NCBI GenBank assembly: GCA_963828555.1
Contig: CAWHEL010000002.1
Span: forward strand, 1,426,001 to 1,490,000
Length of the DNA: 64,000 nt
Reading direction: 5' to 3'
Source: JADJPO01 sp963828555
GTDB taxonomy: Bacteria > Actinomycetota > Actinomycetes > Actinomycetales > Kineosporiaceae
Part shown: in pieces, positions 46,435-54,628 of the stretch
Numbering within the stretch: position 1 is the stretch's first letter
How the letters are laid out: every line of letters starts with the position of its first letter
Notes under the pieces: model-generated
What the model was told of the DNA's origin: nothing
The model's input: the letters and a program-made list of their open reading frames with translations, nothing else
Databases searched by the model: none
Program-made: the position numbers and the translations under genes

Positions 46435-48197
46435 CCGATTCCATAGGTCCCCATCGCCGGGCTGCGTCTGCGTTGCCGTGGCTGGCATGGCCGGTCGGAG
46501 GGGCCGTGATGGGTCTGTGCGTTCCCGTGGTGGGGGGCTCAGCACAGACCACGTACGGCGGAAGCGGGCAGGCGTTGCTCTGGCTGGAGGTTGCGGCGGC
46601 CCTCAGCCTGCTACTGGTGGCGACCCTCATCCCACGGGGCCTCGTCGCGGTGATGGTGGCCGCGCTCGGCGCAACGTGGCTGGCACCCGAGCTGGCGGGA
46701 TGGGTCTCTGGCCCGGCTGTTGTCGCGACGGCAGCGGACGCCTGGCCTCCGGTCCTCCTGGCTCTGCTCCTCACCGCACGACTTTCGTGGCGCATGGAGC
46801 CGTGGGCGCGGGCCTGCGTCGCGGCGGGATGGGCAGGCGCAGTGGCTGCAGCTGGCACCCGGGTGTTGCTGGTCGACCCATTCCTCGACCAGGACTGCTG
46901 GCGCCGCTGTGGCCACAACCGGCTGGTGCTGCCCGGCATGGCGGGCGCAGGAGAGCTTCTGCACGGCGCGGGCTCGGGGTTGCTGGCCGCGGCTGCCGTC
47001 TTCGGGGTGGCGACGTTGGGCGCATTCGGCCGGTCCGGACGTACCTCACGGTGGGCCCGGCCTTCGAGGTGGGTACTCATAGCCGACGTGGCGCTCGTGA
47101 TCGGGCTGGCCGTTCCGGTCGGATTGCGGATCGTCATCCCGGAGTCGGCCAGGCAGCCCGCCTACATCCTCTGCTTCCTGCTGGCGCAGGCCGGTGCCCT
47201 GGGGCTGGCCGGCGTCGCGGTCCGCGACCGCCTGCTGCAGTGGCGGCTGAGCCGGCGCCTGGCCCGACTGGCCGGGCTCCTGGCCGGGGCCCCGGCACTC
47301 GGTGCGCTGGCTGCCGCGCTCAGCGAGGCGATACCCGATGCCGGTCTGGAAGTCCGCTACTGGGCGGCTGGTCGTGGGGAGTTCGTCACCGCGGGCGGCG
47401 AATCGATAGCGGACGTCGAACGGGCTCCTGGCAGGCGGGTGACCCAGGTCATGCGCAGCGGGCAGCCGGTGGCGCAACTGGTGCACTCGGCGAGGGTCGA
47501 TGGTGGCCGGCTGGACCGCGCGCTCGGAGCCGCCCTTCGCCTCGCTCTGGAGAACGAGCAGCTCCGCGCGGCCACGCTGGCAGAGTTGAGTGAGCTGAAC
47601 GAATCGCGGGCTCGGATCGTCGAGCGTGGGCAACTCGAGCGCCGCCGCCTGGAGCGCAACCTGCACGACGGTGCGCAGCAGAGCGTAGTGGCCCTCGCCC
47701 TGATGGTCCGCATGCTCGCCGCGCGGGCTGACTCCGGCGGGTCCGCCGAAGACGCCGCCTGTGCCGCCCGGGCAGTCACCCTGACTCGGACAGTCGTCGA
47801 GGAGTTGCGGCGTGTTGCGCGTGGCATCTACCCGGCCGTATTGGCTGACGCGGGGATGGCTGGTGCCGTTGCCGATCTGGCCGAGTCCTCGACGGATTTG
47901 GCCATCACTGTGGACGCCCTGCCCTCCGCGCGGTACACCGGAACAGTGGAGACCACGGCCTACCTGGTGATCGCGGCGGCGATCCTCGAGGCACGTCTCG
48001 TCGGTGCCGCGAACCTCCGGGTCTCCGGTGGCGAGGCGGGTGGCACGCTGAAGGTGGAGGTGCACGACGACGCCCCACCGGGTTCCCGGTCCGTCCTCAT
48101 GGATCTCGGTGACCAGGTGCGAGCACTGGCGGGTGACCTCGTGGTCGAGCCGCGGGATGGGGGTACCAGGGTGAGGCTGGAGCTGCCATGCGCATAG
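46431..48197 (+). CDS. NarL-type histidine kinase with intact His but degenerate ATP domain (HK2)
   Basis: 588 residues; the ATG overlaps the HK1 stop. About eight membrane helices (residues 15-265) are followed by a linker resembling a small sensory domain. The HisKA_3 segment is QLERRRLERNLHDGAQQSVV with His412 intact. In the catalytic domain the N box reads TAYLVIAAAILEARLVG (about 509-525) with neither the expected Glu nor Asn. The glycine-rich lid is replaced by SRSVLMDLGDQVRALAG, though a DDAPPG remnant of the D box remains. ATP binding is therefore doubtful. HK1 supplies exactly what HK2 lacks, so phosphorylation in trans within a heterodimer is my inference. Confidence 0.88.
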   Translation: MTDSIGPHRRAASALPWLAWPVGGAVMGLCVPVVGGSAQTTYGGSGQALLWLEVAAALSLLLVATLIPRGLVAVMVAALGATWLAPELAGWVSGPAVVATAADAWPPVLLALLLTARLSWRMEPWARACVAAGWAGAVAAAGTRVLLVDPFLDQDCWRRCGHNRLVLPGMAGAGELLHGAGSGLLAAAAVFGVATLGAFGRSGRTSRWARPSRWVLIADVALVIGLAVPVGLRIVIPESARQPAYILCFLLAQAGALGLAGVAVRDRLLQWRLSRRLARLAGLLAGAPALGALAAALSEAIPDAGLEVRYWAAGRGEFVTAGGESIADVERAPGRRVTQVMRSGQPVAQLVHSARVDGGRLDRALGAALRLALENEQLRAATLAELSELNESRARIVERGQLERRRLERNLHDGAQQSVVALALMVRMLAARADSGGSAEDAACAARAVTLTRTVVEELRRVARGIYPAVLADAGMAGAVADLAESSTDLAITVDALPSARYTGTVETTAYLVIAAAILEARLVGAANLRVSGGEAGGTLKVEVHDDAPPGSRSVLMDLGDQVRALAGDLVVEPRDGGTRVRLELPCA

Positions 48198-48835
48198 TGA
48201 TCGCCGACGACGCCGTGCTGATCCGTAGCGGCCTGACCGCGCTCCTGACCCAGGGCGGCATCGAGACTGTGGGCCAGGCCGGGGACGCCGAAGCGCTGCT
48301 CCGCTTGGTCGGTGAGGTGCATCCGGATGCCGCGATCGTGGACATCCGCATGCCGCCAGGGCATTCCGACGAGGGAATCGTGGCTGCAGGCAAGATCCGC
48401 GCCCAGTACCCGAAGGTTGCGGTGCTGGTGCTCTCGCAACACCTGGAGTCCTCGTATGCCATCCGTCTGGTCCAGGAGAACCCCTCCGGCGTCGGATACC
48501 TGCTCAAGGACAGGATCGCGCACGCCGCAACCCTCTTCGACGCATTGCACCGGGTGGTGGCCGGTGAGTGCGTCGTGGATTCAGCCATCGTGAGGCGGAT
48601 GCTGGACCGGGCCCGCCGGGAAGACCCGCTCGACGGTCTGACCCCACGCGAGCGCGAGGTACTCGCGCTGATGGCCGAGGGCCGCTCGAACGGCTCGATC
48701 TGTCAGGCGCTGACACTGCAGCCCAAGACGGTGGAAACCCACGTCAGCCGAGTGTTCACCAAGCTCGGCCTCGCCGAGGATGTCGAAGGCCATCGTCGGG
48801 TGCTCGCCGTGCTGGCCTACCTACGTCAGGGTTGA
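48188..48835 (+). CDS. NarL/FixJ-family response regulator
   Basis: 215 residues. The receiver domain has IADDAVLIRSGL, the phospho-Asp52 in AIVDIRMPP and the Lys in GYLLKDRI. The LuxR-type HTH is LTPREREVLALMAEGRSNGSICQALTLQPKTVETHVSRVFTKL. The start lies inside the last codons of HK2 (10-nt overlap), so receiver, HK1, HK2 and regulator form one tightly coupled operon. Targets may include genes carrying GGGTGARCC sites. A truncated relative of its C-terminus lies at 51240-51623. Confidence 0.92.
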   Translation: MRIVIADDAVLIRSGLTALLTQGGIETVGQAGDAEALLRLVGEVHPDAAIVDIRMPPGHSDEGIVAAGKIRAQYPKVAVLVLSQHLESSYAIRLVQENPSGVGYLLKDRIAHAATLFDALHRVVAGECVVDSAIVRRMLDRARREDPLDGLTPREREVLALMAEGRSNGSICQALTLQPKTVETHVSRVFTKLGLAEDVEGHRRVLAVLAYLRQG

Positions 48836-48887
48836 CCCGTGCGGCCCGGGCTGCTGTCCCGATGACAGCGGCGAATGCGGCCGACCG

Positions 48888-50405
48888 TCAGTTGATCCGC
48901 TGCCAGATCTTGCCTCCGAAGAGGTAGACCGGGAGAGGCTCGTCGACGAAGAACGAGGTCATTCGAAGTCCATCAGTGGTCAACGACCAACGGGCTGACC
49001 AGTATTCGGGGGCGCACTGGAAGAGTGTCGCCTGGTGGGAGTTGCTGGTGGTGAACGCGACAGCGTCTGCTTCCACGTCATACCAGCCCTCGCAGGTATC
49101 GAACGCGGATCCCTCGGGGACGCTGCTCGAGGAGGGTGCGAAGTGGTACATCCAATGGCCACCGCGCAGAGTCCATGTCCAGACCCCAGCAGTGGCACGG
49201 GCGGCGAAGTCGTTGTCGCCGTGAGCCCTCAACTCTTCCTCGGTGACGGTGTAGCGGTATGTCCCTGGCGGCAGTGATCCTGGCCTACCTGCGGCCGTGA
49301 GGAACCGAATGGGCGGTGCGGTGGCGTCACCAGCCTGCGACGCGTCGCTGCAGCGAGGGTGCAGTTCAGGACCGCCCTGCTCGACTGAGCCAACCAGTGT
49401 CTCAATTCTGGTGAGTGTCTCGCTCAGTGCCGGATCGGCCCGGAGTTCACGGTAGACCGGTTCGGCTGCGGCCCGCAGGGCAGCAAGCTGGGAGGCGTCG
49501 GCGATGTTGATCCGAACCGACGTCGCGCACGCCTGCTCGATCTCGAAGGGCAGCCGGTCAGCGTTATGCTCGGCGGACCAAGTGGCTGCCGAGTCGGCTG
49601 CCTCCGCGAGCCACGCCCGGACCTGCTCGTCCAACGACTTCATGCGCTCGGTGCTTGCGAAGATCGCCAGGGTGCGCGGCCAGAGAGCCGCATTGCCGGT
49701 GACGTGCGGGAGGAAGGGCGCCCGGGGATCCTTGACGTAGTCCCACCAAGTGATGTCAGGTCCGATCGGGTCGATCGCCTGCGCCGCGCTCGGCTCGGCA
49801 CCTAGCGCGACCAACCCCATGGACTGGATCCGCGAGTCATGAGCTCCGAACTTCAGCCCGCGAAAGTCTGCAGGTGTCAGCAGCGGCTTGGCTGCAGCAG
49901 GGATCTGCAATTCGTCGGCGGCGAGGGCGAGCCCGGTGAGTCCGATCTGCGAGAGTGCGGCCAACATCCGACCCGCGAGCGGGTCTTTCACCACGGCTGA
50001 TTCGGCGGCGTAGGAATGAATCAGGAAGGGCGCGTGCAAGGGCTCGAAGGCTCTGACCCCGACGACGTCGAACGCCGCCGTCGCTGCCCAGCCCAGGTCT
50101 GCACCACCTGCTGCGACGTCGCGGATCACGGAGACGTCATCGACGTCGTCGCGTCGGACGCTGACCGACACACGGCCACCGGAGACCTCGGACACCCGCC
50201 GCACGAACTGATCCACTGCGGGGACTGCGTTCAGTTGCCTTCCAATCCCGGTCTCTCCCCCGTCGCGACTGCTCGCGAGCACCAGTACGACAGGCGGCGG
50301 CATCGCCTCCGTCCCACCTGACTTATCGCGAACGCCACTGGCGCAACCGAGGCAGATCAGGCACAGCGCGATGAGCGTCCCCACCCTCGCGGTTGTCCGG
50401 CTCAT
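48888..50405 (-). CDS. DctP-like (TRAP-type) solute-binding lipoprotein with extra C-terminal domain
   Basis: 505 residues from the ATG at 50405 (GGAGGG upstream). The lipobox CLGC with Cys21 ends the signal peptide. Residues about 40-370 follow the DctP pattern: VDQFVRRVSEVSGGRVSV, RDVAAGGADLGWA, FEPLHAPFLI, LTPADFRGLKFGAHDS, and the late helix region ATWSAEHNADRLPFEIEQ. The last 130 residues (GTYRYTVTEEELRAHGDNDFAARATAGVWTWTLRGGHWMYHF and on) are beta-rich and not part of DctP. No TRAP permease genes are adjacent, so it may serve as a ligand-binding partner of the neighbouring membrane kinases rather than in uptake. Confidence 0.78.
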   Translation of the reverse strand: MSRTTARVGTLIALCLICLGCASGVRDKSGGTEAMPPPVVLVLASSRDGGETGIGRQLNAVPAVDQFVRRVSEVSGGRVSVSVRRDDVDDVSVIRDVAAGGADLGWAATAAFDVVGVRAFEPLHAPFLIHSYAAESAVVKDPLAGRMLAALSQIGLTGLALAADELQIPAAAKPLLTPADFRGLKFGAHDSRIQSMGLVALGAEPSAAQAIDPIGPDITWWDYVKDPRAPFLPHVTGNAALWPRTLAIFASTERMKSLDEQVRAWLAEAADSAATWSAEHNADRLPFEIEQACATSVRINIADASQLAALRAAAEPVYRELRADPALSETLTRIETLVGSVEQGGPELHPRCSDASQAGDATAPPIRFLTAAGRPGSLPPGTYRYTVTEEELRAHGDNDFAARATAGVWTWTLRGGHWMYHFAPSSSSVPEGSAFDTCEGWYDVEADAVAFTTSNSHQATLFQCAPEYWSARWSLTTDGLRMTSFFVDEPLPVYLFGGKIWQRIN

Positions 50406-50540
50406 CGCTCGTTCCCTCCAGATGTTCGGTGCAGGCAGGACGACCCGCCGCATGACGTCACCGAACCGGCCGAGCGCGCGCCTCGGTCCATCGTGGCAGG
50501 AGCCCTTGGGTCAAGCATCGGGGCCACCCCTCGGACCGGG

Positions 50541-50556
50541 TCAGGGTGAACCCTGG
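50541..50556. promoter_or_regulatory. CAGGG-TGAA-CCCTG inverted repeat
   Basis: TCAGGGTGAACCCTGG lies between the divergent DctP-like lipoprotein and the small membrane protein. It contains the GGGTGAACC motif seen before the signalling operon. Confidence 0.45.
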
Positions 50557-50780
50557 CCTGGCGTCGGCAGCTCCTGGCGAGCCCTGATGTCGGATCGGGG
50601 CGCAGCCCGATGTCAGGAATGCGCGGGCCCGCGATCGTGGAGGCATGTCGCCACAGAGGGAATTCTGACGTCCTTCGGTAGGAGGCCATTCGATTGGCGC
50701 AGAACGGTATGGGCATGCGGGAGCGGGTCCGGGTCCACCCCTGTCAGGCGAGATTCATCCACACACTCGAGGAGACGACC

Positions 50781-51104
50781 ATGTCCGTTGAGATCAAGTC
50801 CACGCCGAAGACCGCAGGCGCGTTGACGCCCCCGGCCTACCGCAGCGTCCTCGTCAGGTCGCTGCTTCTCGCCGGTGCGTTCGCAACGGCCGGGTTCACC
50901 GGATTGACTGTGGCAACGCACTTCCAGGAAGCCGAGCCTCGTGTGCCCGTTGTGCAGCAATTCCCCAGCGCCAACGTCCGCGAGGGCAGAGTGATGATCG
51001 ATCCGTGCGTCCCACCCAGGTCTGCCTTCGACGGGCACCCCACACAGCGCAAGTGGGTGGCGCCAGCCACATGCACCAAGGGATCCTCTGGGGCATACAC
51101 GTAG
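50781..51104 (+). CDS. Small membrane-anchored or exported protein, unknown
   Basis: 107 residues; GAGGAGACGACC precedes the ATG at 50781. One hydrophobic helix (about residues 24-45, VLVRSLLLAGAFATAGFTGLT) is followed by a 60-residue extracytoplasmic tail with two Cys (DPCVPPR, PATCTK) that could pair. No family is recognised. Divergent from the DctP-like lipoprotein gene and sharing its upstream region, it may belong to the same regulon. Confidence 0.65.
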   Translation: MSVEIKSTPKTAGALTPPAYRSVLVRSLLLAGAFATAGFTGLTVATHFQEAEPRVPVVQQFPSANVREGRVMIDPCVPPRSAFDGHPTQRKWVAPATCTKGSSGAYT

Positions 51105-51239
51105 GGAGTTGTGGGCGGGTCAGCCCATGGGTTCGGTTGATTCCCCGATGTCATGAGGTGGTGGCCTCCGGTGTCCGGGGTCGTCCGGCGGTGGCGATGC
51201 CGGCCTTCTGGTGATCTGGGGGACTCGGCTGACCGGGGC

Positions 51240-51623
51240 TCTCTGAAGATCGAGTTCAAGAACGCCTTGCGGAAAGGCCGAGCCGATTACGAAACCGTCA
51301 CAGTCGACGTGTCCGTCCTCGTCGAGGCACTCGACCGGGTCGTGGCCGGCGGGTGCGTGATCGATCCAGCCATCGTGAACCGACTGCTGCACCGTCCCCG
51401 GGATCCCGGGCCGCTGGACTCCCTGACCCCCCGCGAGACCGAGGTACTGACCTTGATGGCCGAAGGACGGTCCAACGCGGCGATCGCGACCTCGCTCGAG
51501 CTGGGCGCCAAGACGCTCGAGACCCACATCCGCCAGATCCTGAACAAGCTCGCCCTGCCCGAGTCCGCCCAGGACCACCGCCGGGTCCTTGCGGTCCTGA
51601 CGTATCCGCGCTCGACGTCGTAG
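51240..51623 (+). pseudogene. Truncated LuxR-type response regulator, C-terminal part only
   Basis: The frame reads VLVEALDRVVAGGCVIDPAIVNRLLHR, then LTPRETEVLTLMAEGRSNAAIATSLELGAKTLETHIRQILNKL, an intact LuxR HTH. No receiver domain precedes it and the upstream sequence is unrelated. It resembles the C-terminus of the regulator at 48188 but is not a recent copy. It could still be made from an internal start. Confidence 0.7.
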
Positions 51624-51775
51624 CCAAGGCCACTGCCTACAGCAGTCAGGATGACGGCGAGGTCGTGCCTGCAGCCAGGGACTGCCGGTCGGGTCAGAAG
51701 CACCGCGACCGACAGTCCCGTCCGGGACGCCGGGTAGCTGTTACCGGAGGACCGGCTCCAACGGCCACCCAAAGG

Positions 51776-52840
51776 TCAGTCGTGGTCTGCTTCGGCACCC
51801 CAGTCGATCACCGACGGCCTGAGCGTTGACAGCGGCAGGATCGCCTGACGGTGGCTCCCGTCCGGGCGCATTCTGTACAGGCCGAACAGGCCGTTCTGTT
51901 CCAGTCGGAAGACGAGCCAGCGACCGTCGGGGGAGTAGGACCCGAAGTAGGCGTTCGTAACCCCGTCGTGGAACGTGGTCAGCTGTCGCAGGTCCGAACC
52001 GTCGGGGCGCATGGTGACGATGTTGGCGGAGTCGTTGGGGTGGAAGTGGTTGGCGTTCTCAGTGACGGCGATCCGGCGAGAGTCGGGCGACCAGTCGGCC
52101 TTGATCGTCTGATCAGAGGCGTACGGCCGGATCTGGGTGATGTCCGTCCCAGAAGGACTTGCGGTGAACAGTCCGCGTGCCGGCTCCAGGCCCGGTGGCG
52201 GGCCGACCAGCGAGCCGTCGAACCCCTGGAAGCTCAGGGTCTTGCCGTCGGGGGAGATGTTGGGATCGGTGACGAAGCCGTTCGGGAAGGGTCCCAGCAC
52301 TCGGTGTTGGCCCCGCCCATCGCTATGCATGCTCCAGATCGCGTCGTCGTTGGTGGCCACCGTGAACCGTTCGAAGAAGATCCGTCGGCCGTCGGGCGAG
52401 AACGACGGTTCGTCGTCGAAGACCCCAGCGGGCTGGGGCAGCAACCGCAGCCCCGATCCGTCGGCCCAGGCGACAGCGATCCGGGCGGAGGTGTCCGTCA
52501 CGACCGCGAAAGCGATCCGCCGCCCGTCCGGGGACCAGTCGACATGGACTGCGTCGCCACTCACGCGGGTGATCTGACGCAGGTGCGTGCCGTCCGGTCG
52601 GACGGTGAACAGTTGGGCACCTGAAGACGTGGAAGCGGTGAAGGCGATCAGGCCGTTCCGGCCTGCTGTCGTGGCCGAAGCGGGAGCGGCGTTGACTCCC
52701 ACGGCTGTGGTGACCGCCGCGATCATGACTGCTGCGATGCGGGTCGCGGTTCTGGCAGTGCGCCGGCGGGTTCGAGCGGGCCTGACGTCATCCGCCGGAG
52801 CGGCGCCGATAGTCGGGACAATCGTGCGTGTGTGTTTCAC
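51776..52840 (-). CDS. Secreted TolB/PD40-like beta-propeller protein
   Basis: A GTG at 52840 with GGAGGAAG upstream gives 354 residues. The Arg-rich N-terminus leads into a signal peptide (IAAVMIAAVTTAVGVNAAPASA). Six or so PD40 repeats follow: VDWSPDGRRIAFA, PSFSPDGRRIFFE, PNISPDGKTLSFQ, ADWSPDSRRIAVT, GSYSPDGRWLVFR, interleaved with RPDG(S/T)xxRQ turns. It is an exported propeller probably involved in protein or ligand binding. A GGGTGAGCC site lies 118 bp upstream. Longer starts at 52852 and 52879 have weaker ribosome binding sites. Confidence 0.82.
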   Translation of the reverse strand: MKHTRTIVPTIGAAPADDVRPARTRRRTARTATRIAAVMIAAVTTAVGVNAAPASATTAGRNGLIAFTASTSSGAQLFTVRPDGTHLRQITRVSGDAVHVDWSPDGRRIAFAVVTDTSARIAVAWADGSGLRLLPQPAGVFDDEPSFSPDGRRIFFERFTVATNDDAIWSMHSDGRGQHRVLGPFPNGFVTDPNISPDGKTLSFQGFDGSLVGPPPGLEPARGLFTASPSGTDITQIRPYASDQTIKADWSPDSRRIAVTENANHFHPNDSANIVTMRPDGSDLRQLTTFHDGVTNAYFGSYSPDGRWLVFRLEQNGLFGLYRMRPDGSHRQAILPLSTLRPSVIDWGAEADHD

Positions 52841-53059
52841 GACTTCCTCCATCCGGGAGGTCAACTGGTGACCCTTCACGGCCCGACGGTAAGAGTGATC
52901 GTGACAGCCGCCATCAGGGCAGACCCTGAGAGCATCGCTTGGGGTAGGCGGTGCCCGGGGTGAGCCATGACAGGCACACCCCTGGTGGTCTGACTCTCGA
53001 CCACGACACCAAACACGCTTCCTTGCCCTGGATGTGCTGGGCGCACGCCTCGGGTCGCC

Positions 53060-53458
53060 GGCGCAGCTGATCCCCAGCCGCCCCGGCTACCGGGTACTGA
53101 TCAACCCCGGCCGCTGGTGTTCGCGTGCATGATCGTCGGTCAGCTCGCGCCGGACGGCGCCGTCGAGCTCGTCGATGTCAACAACGATTCGCCGCCGGCG
53201 GTGGACGGCCCGGATCTCGATGAGGTGGAGTGACCGCGACCGGCGACCGGCCTGGTGGCCAAGGCCGCCTCGGCTTGAGCGGAACGCGCTTGGCTAGGCG
53301 GGGGAGCAATGGGCGAGGTCCTTGGGGTTGAGGACTGGGCGCTGATGTCCAGCCGTCCACGACCGTCGTCGGCTGGTGACAGCTGCCCGTGGCCCAATCA
53401 TGGTCTCTGATCGCCATGGGCCGGAATCAGTGCAGGTCAACCCGTGTATGGGTGGGTC
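53060..53458 (+). repeat. Element right-end sequence left of att copy E
   Basis: It is homologous to 40347-40832 (GCTACCGGGTACTGATCAAC, GATCGTCGGTCAGCTCGCG, GACGTCC-like and arm motifs in the same order). No intact gene is seen between 52841 and 53844. Confidence 0.6.
53389..53412 (+). repeat. Arm-type motif, left side of att copy E
   Basis: GTGGCCCAATCATGGTCTCT then GATC, ending 46 nt before the core, with three mismatches to the copy before att B. Confidence 0.55.
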
Positions 53459-53545
53459 TCTTGAAAACCGTTGGGCGGCAAGGTCCCGGGGGTTCGAATC
53501 CCTCGCCCTCCGCTGTTGATCATGACACTAACCTGCGTCTTTCCA
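53459..53545 (+). repeat. Attachment-site copy E (tRNA-Ser 3' half), right boundary of the island
   Basis: TCTTGAAAACCGTTGGGCGG and CGGGGGTTCGAATCCCTCG to CCCTCCGC are conserved. The variable arm is shorter and different (CAAGGTCC). The right flank TGTTGATCATGACACTAACC has diverged most, so this may be the oldest junction. Confidence 0.8.
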
Positions 53546-53844
53546 ATCAGCGTTCTCCCGGGCCCGGAGTTCACCATCGGGTCCCGCACGGGGGATCTTT
53601 GCGGGAACCCCCGTCCGGACGGGTGCTACGGGACGCGGTGTCGACAGCGGAGCTGCTGACCTGCACTGGTCCCGCAGGAGGTTTGTCTACCGAGACGACG
53701 CGGCGCCAGTCTACGACAGACCTCGGTCAACCAGAGCGCTCGACCGACATCCCAGCCAGCAGCGCAGCGATCCCGGCTGCCCTTACTCCAGCTTCTATGG
53801 CAACCTCCTTCGTTCGCTTCAACGAGCGCCACCATACAGCGATG

Positions 53845-54552
53845 TCAGCCCTGTCCACGGATGAGCCGTAGGCCGGTTACAACGAGCCAGACGAGCCACG
53901 CGGCTAAGCCCGGAAGCCCGACGAAAAACAGTGGCGAGCCATCCGCGATGGCGAGGTTTCCGGCGCCGGTCAAGATGAGCAAGCTGCCGCCCGCCACGGC
54001 GAGCAGCCGCTGCCACGGCCGCGTCAACCCGCTGGCGTGGGTGGCCAGCGCCGCGCCGATGAAGGTCGCCCCGAGGGCAGGCAGCGAGAGCGCGTAGGCC
54101 GCGGCGTGGAGCTGCCAGACCAGCTCGAAGGCGGGGGTTGGCTCGGCCAGGCCATCCGCGGCGAGCACGACCGCGATGTGCGTGCTCATGACGAGGGCGT
54201 ATACCGCCGAGAGCGTCGCTCCGGCTGCCACCGCGAGCCGCGACCAGTCCGCCCCTGCGCCGTCGCGGCGCTGGACGAGCCCGTGCAGTCCCGTGACGAA
54301 CAGCAGGAGCAGGCACAGGTTCAGGGCCTCCTGACCCACGGCGACGGCCACGGCGCCCCGGTTCGCGGCGTGGTAGGCGAGGACCTCACCAAGAGGATCG
54401 CCGAAGGTGGGCGCTCCAGTAAACACCGCGATCTGAACGGCCACTGACGCGACGTAGGCGACCGCGGCGCCGCCGACGATTCGCGTCGTGGACACCCGGT
54501 CCGGGACCTGCCGGTCCTCTAGCGCGGTGGGTTCTGCTGTCTGGGTTCTCAT
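53845..54552 (-). CDS. DUF4386-like polytopic membrane protein
   Basis: 235 residues; AAGGAG lies 8 nt before the ATG at 54552. Six to seven hydrophobic helices are spaced as in DUF4386 proteins: an N-terminal helix, GDPLGEVLAYHAANRGAVAV in the first loop, LFVTGLHGLVQRRD, a mid-protein TPAFELVWQLHAAAYALSLPALG and a C-terminal pair. Function is unknown. It follows the oxidoreductase gene (76 bp) on the same strand and is probably cotranscribed under TetR control. Confidence 0.7.
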   Translation of the reverse strand: MRTQTAEPTALEDRQVPDRVSTTRIVGGAAVAYVASVAVQIAVFTGAPTFGDPLGEVLAYHAANRGAVAVAVGQEALNLCLLLLFVTGLHGLVQRRDGAGADWSRLAVAAGATLSAVYALVMSTHIAVVLAADGLAEPTPAFELVWQLHAAAYALSLPALGATFIGAALATHASGLTRPWQRLLAVAGGSLLILTGAGNLAIADGSPLFFVGLPGLAAWLVWLVVTGLRLIRGQG

Positions 54553-54628
54553 GTCGTTGCTCCTTCGTTTCGTTTGGACGGCGGGTTGTCGAGCAGGTTC
54601 GGGGTGTGCGTTCATGTCGGTCTGGTCG

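Noticed and set aside
45085..48197. The kinases as ordinary pseudogenes
   Set aside because: Both frames are intact with tight overlaps and strong codon bias, and the missing residues are exactly complementary, which decay would not be expected to produce.
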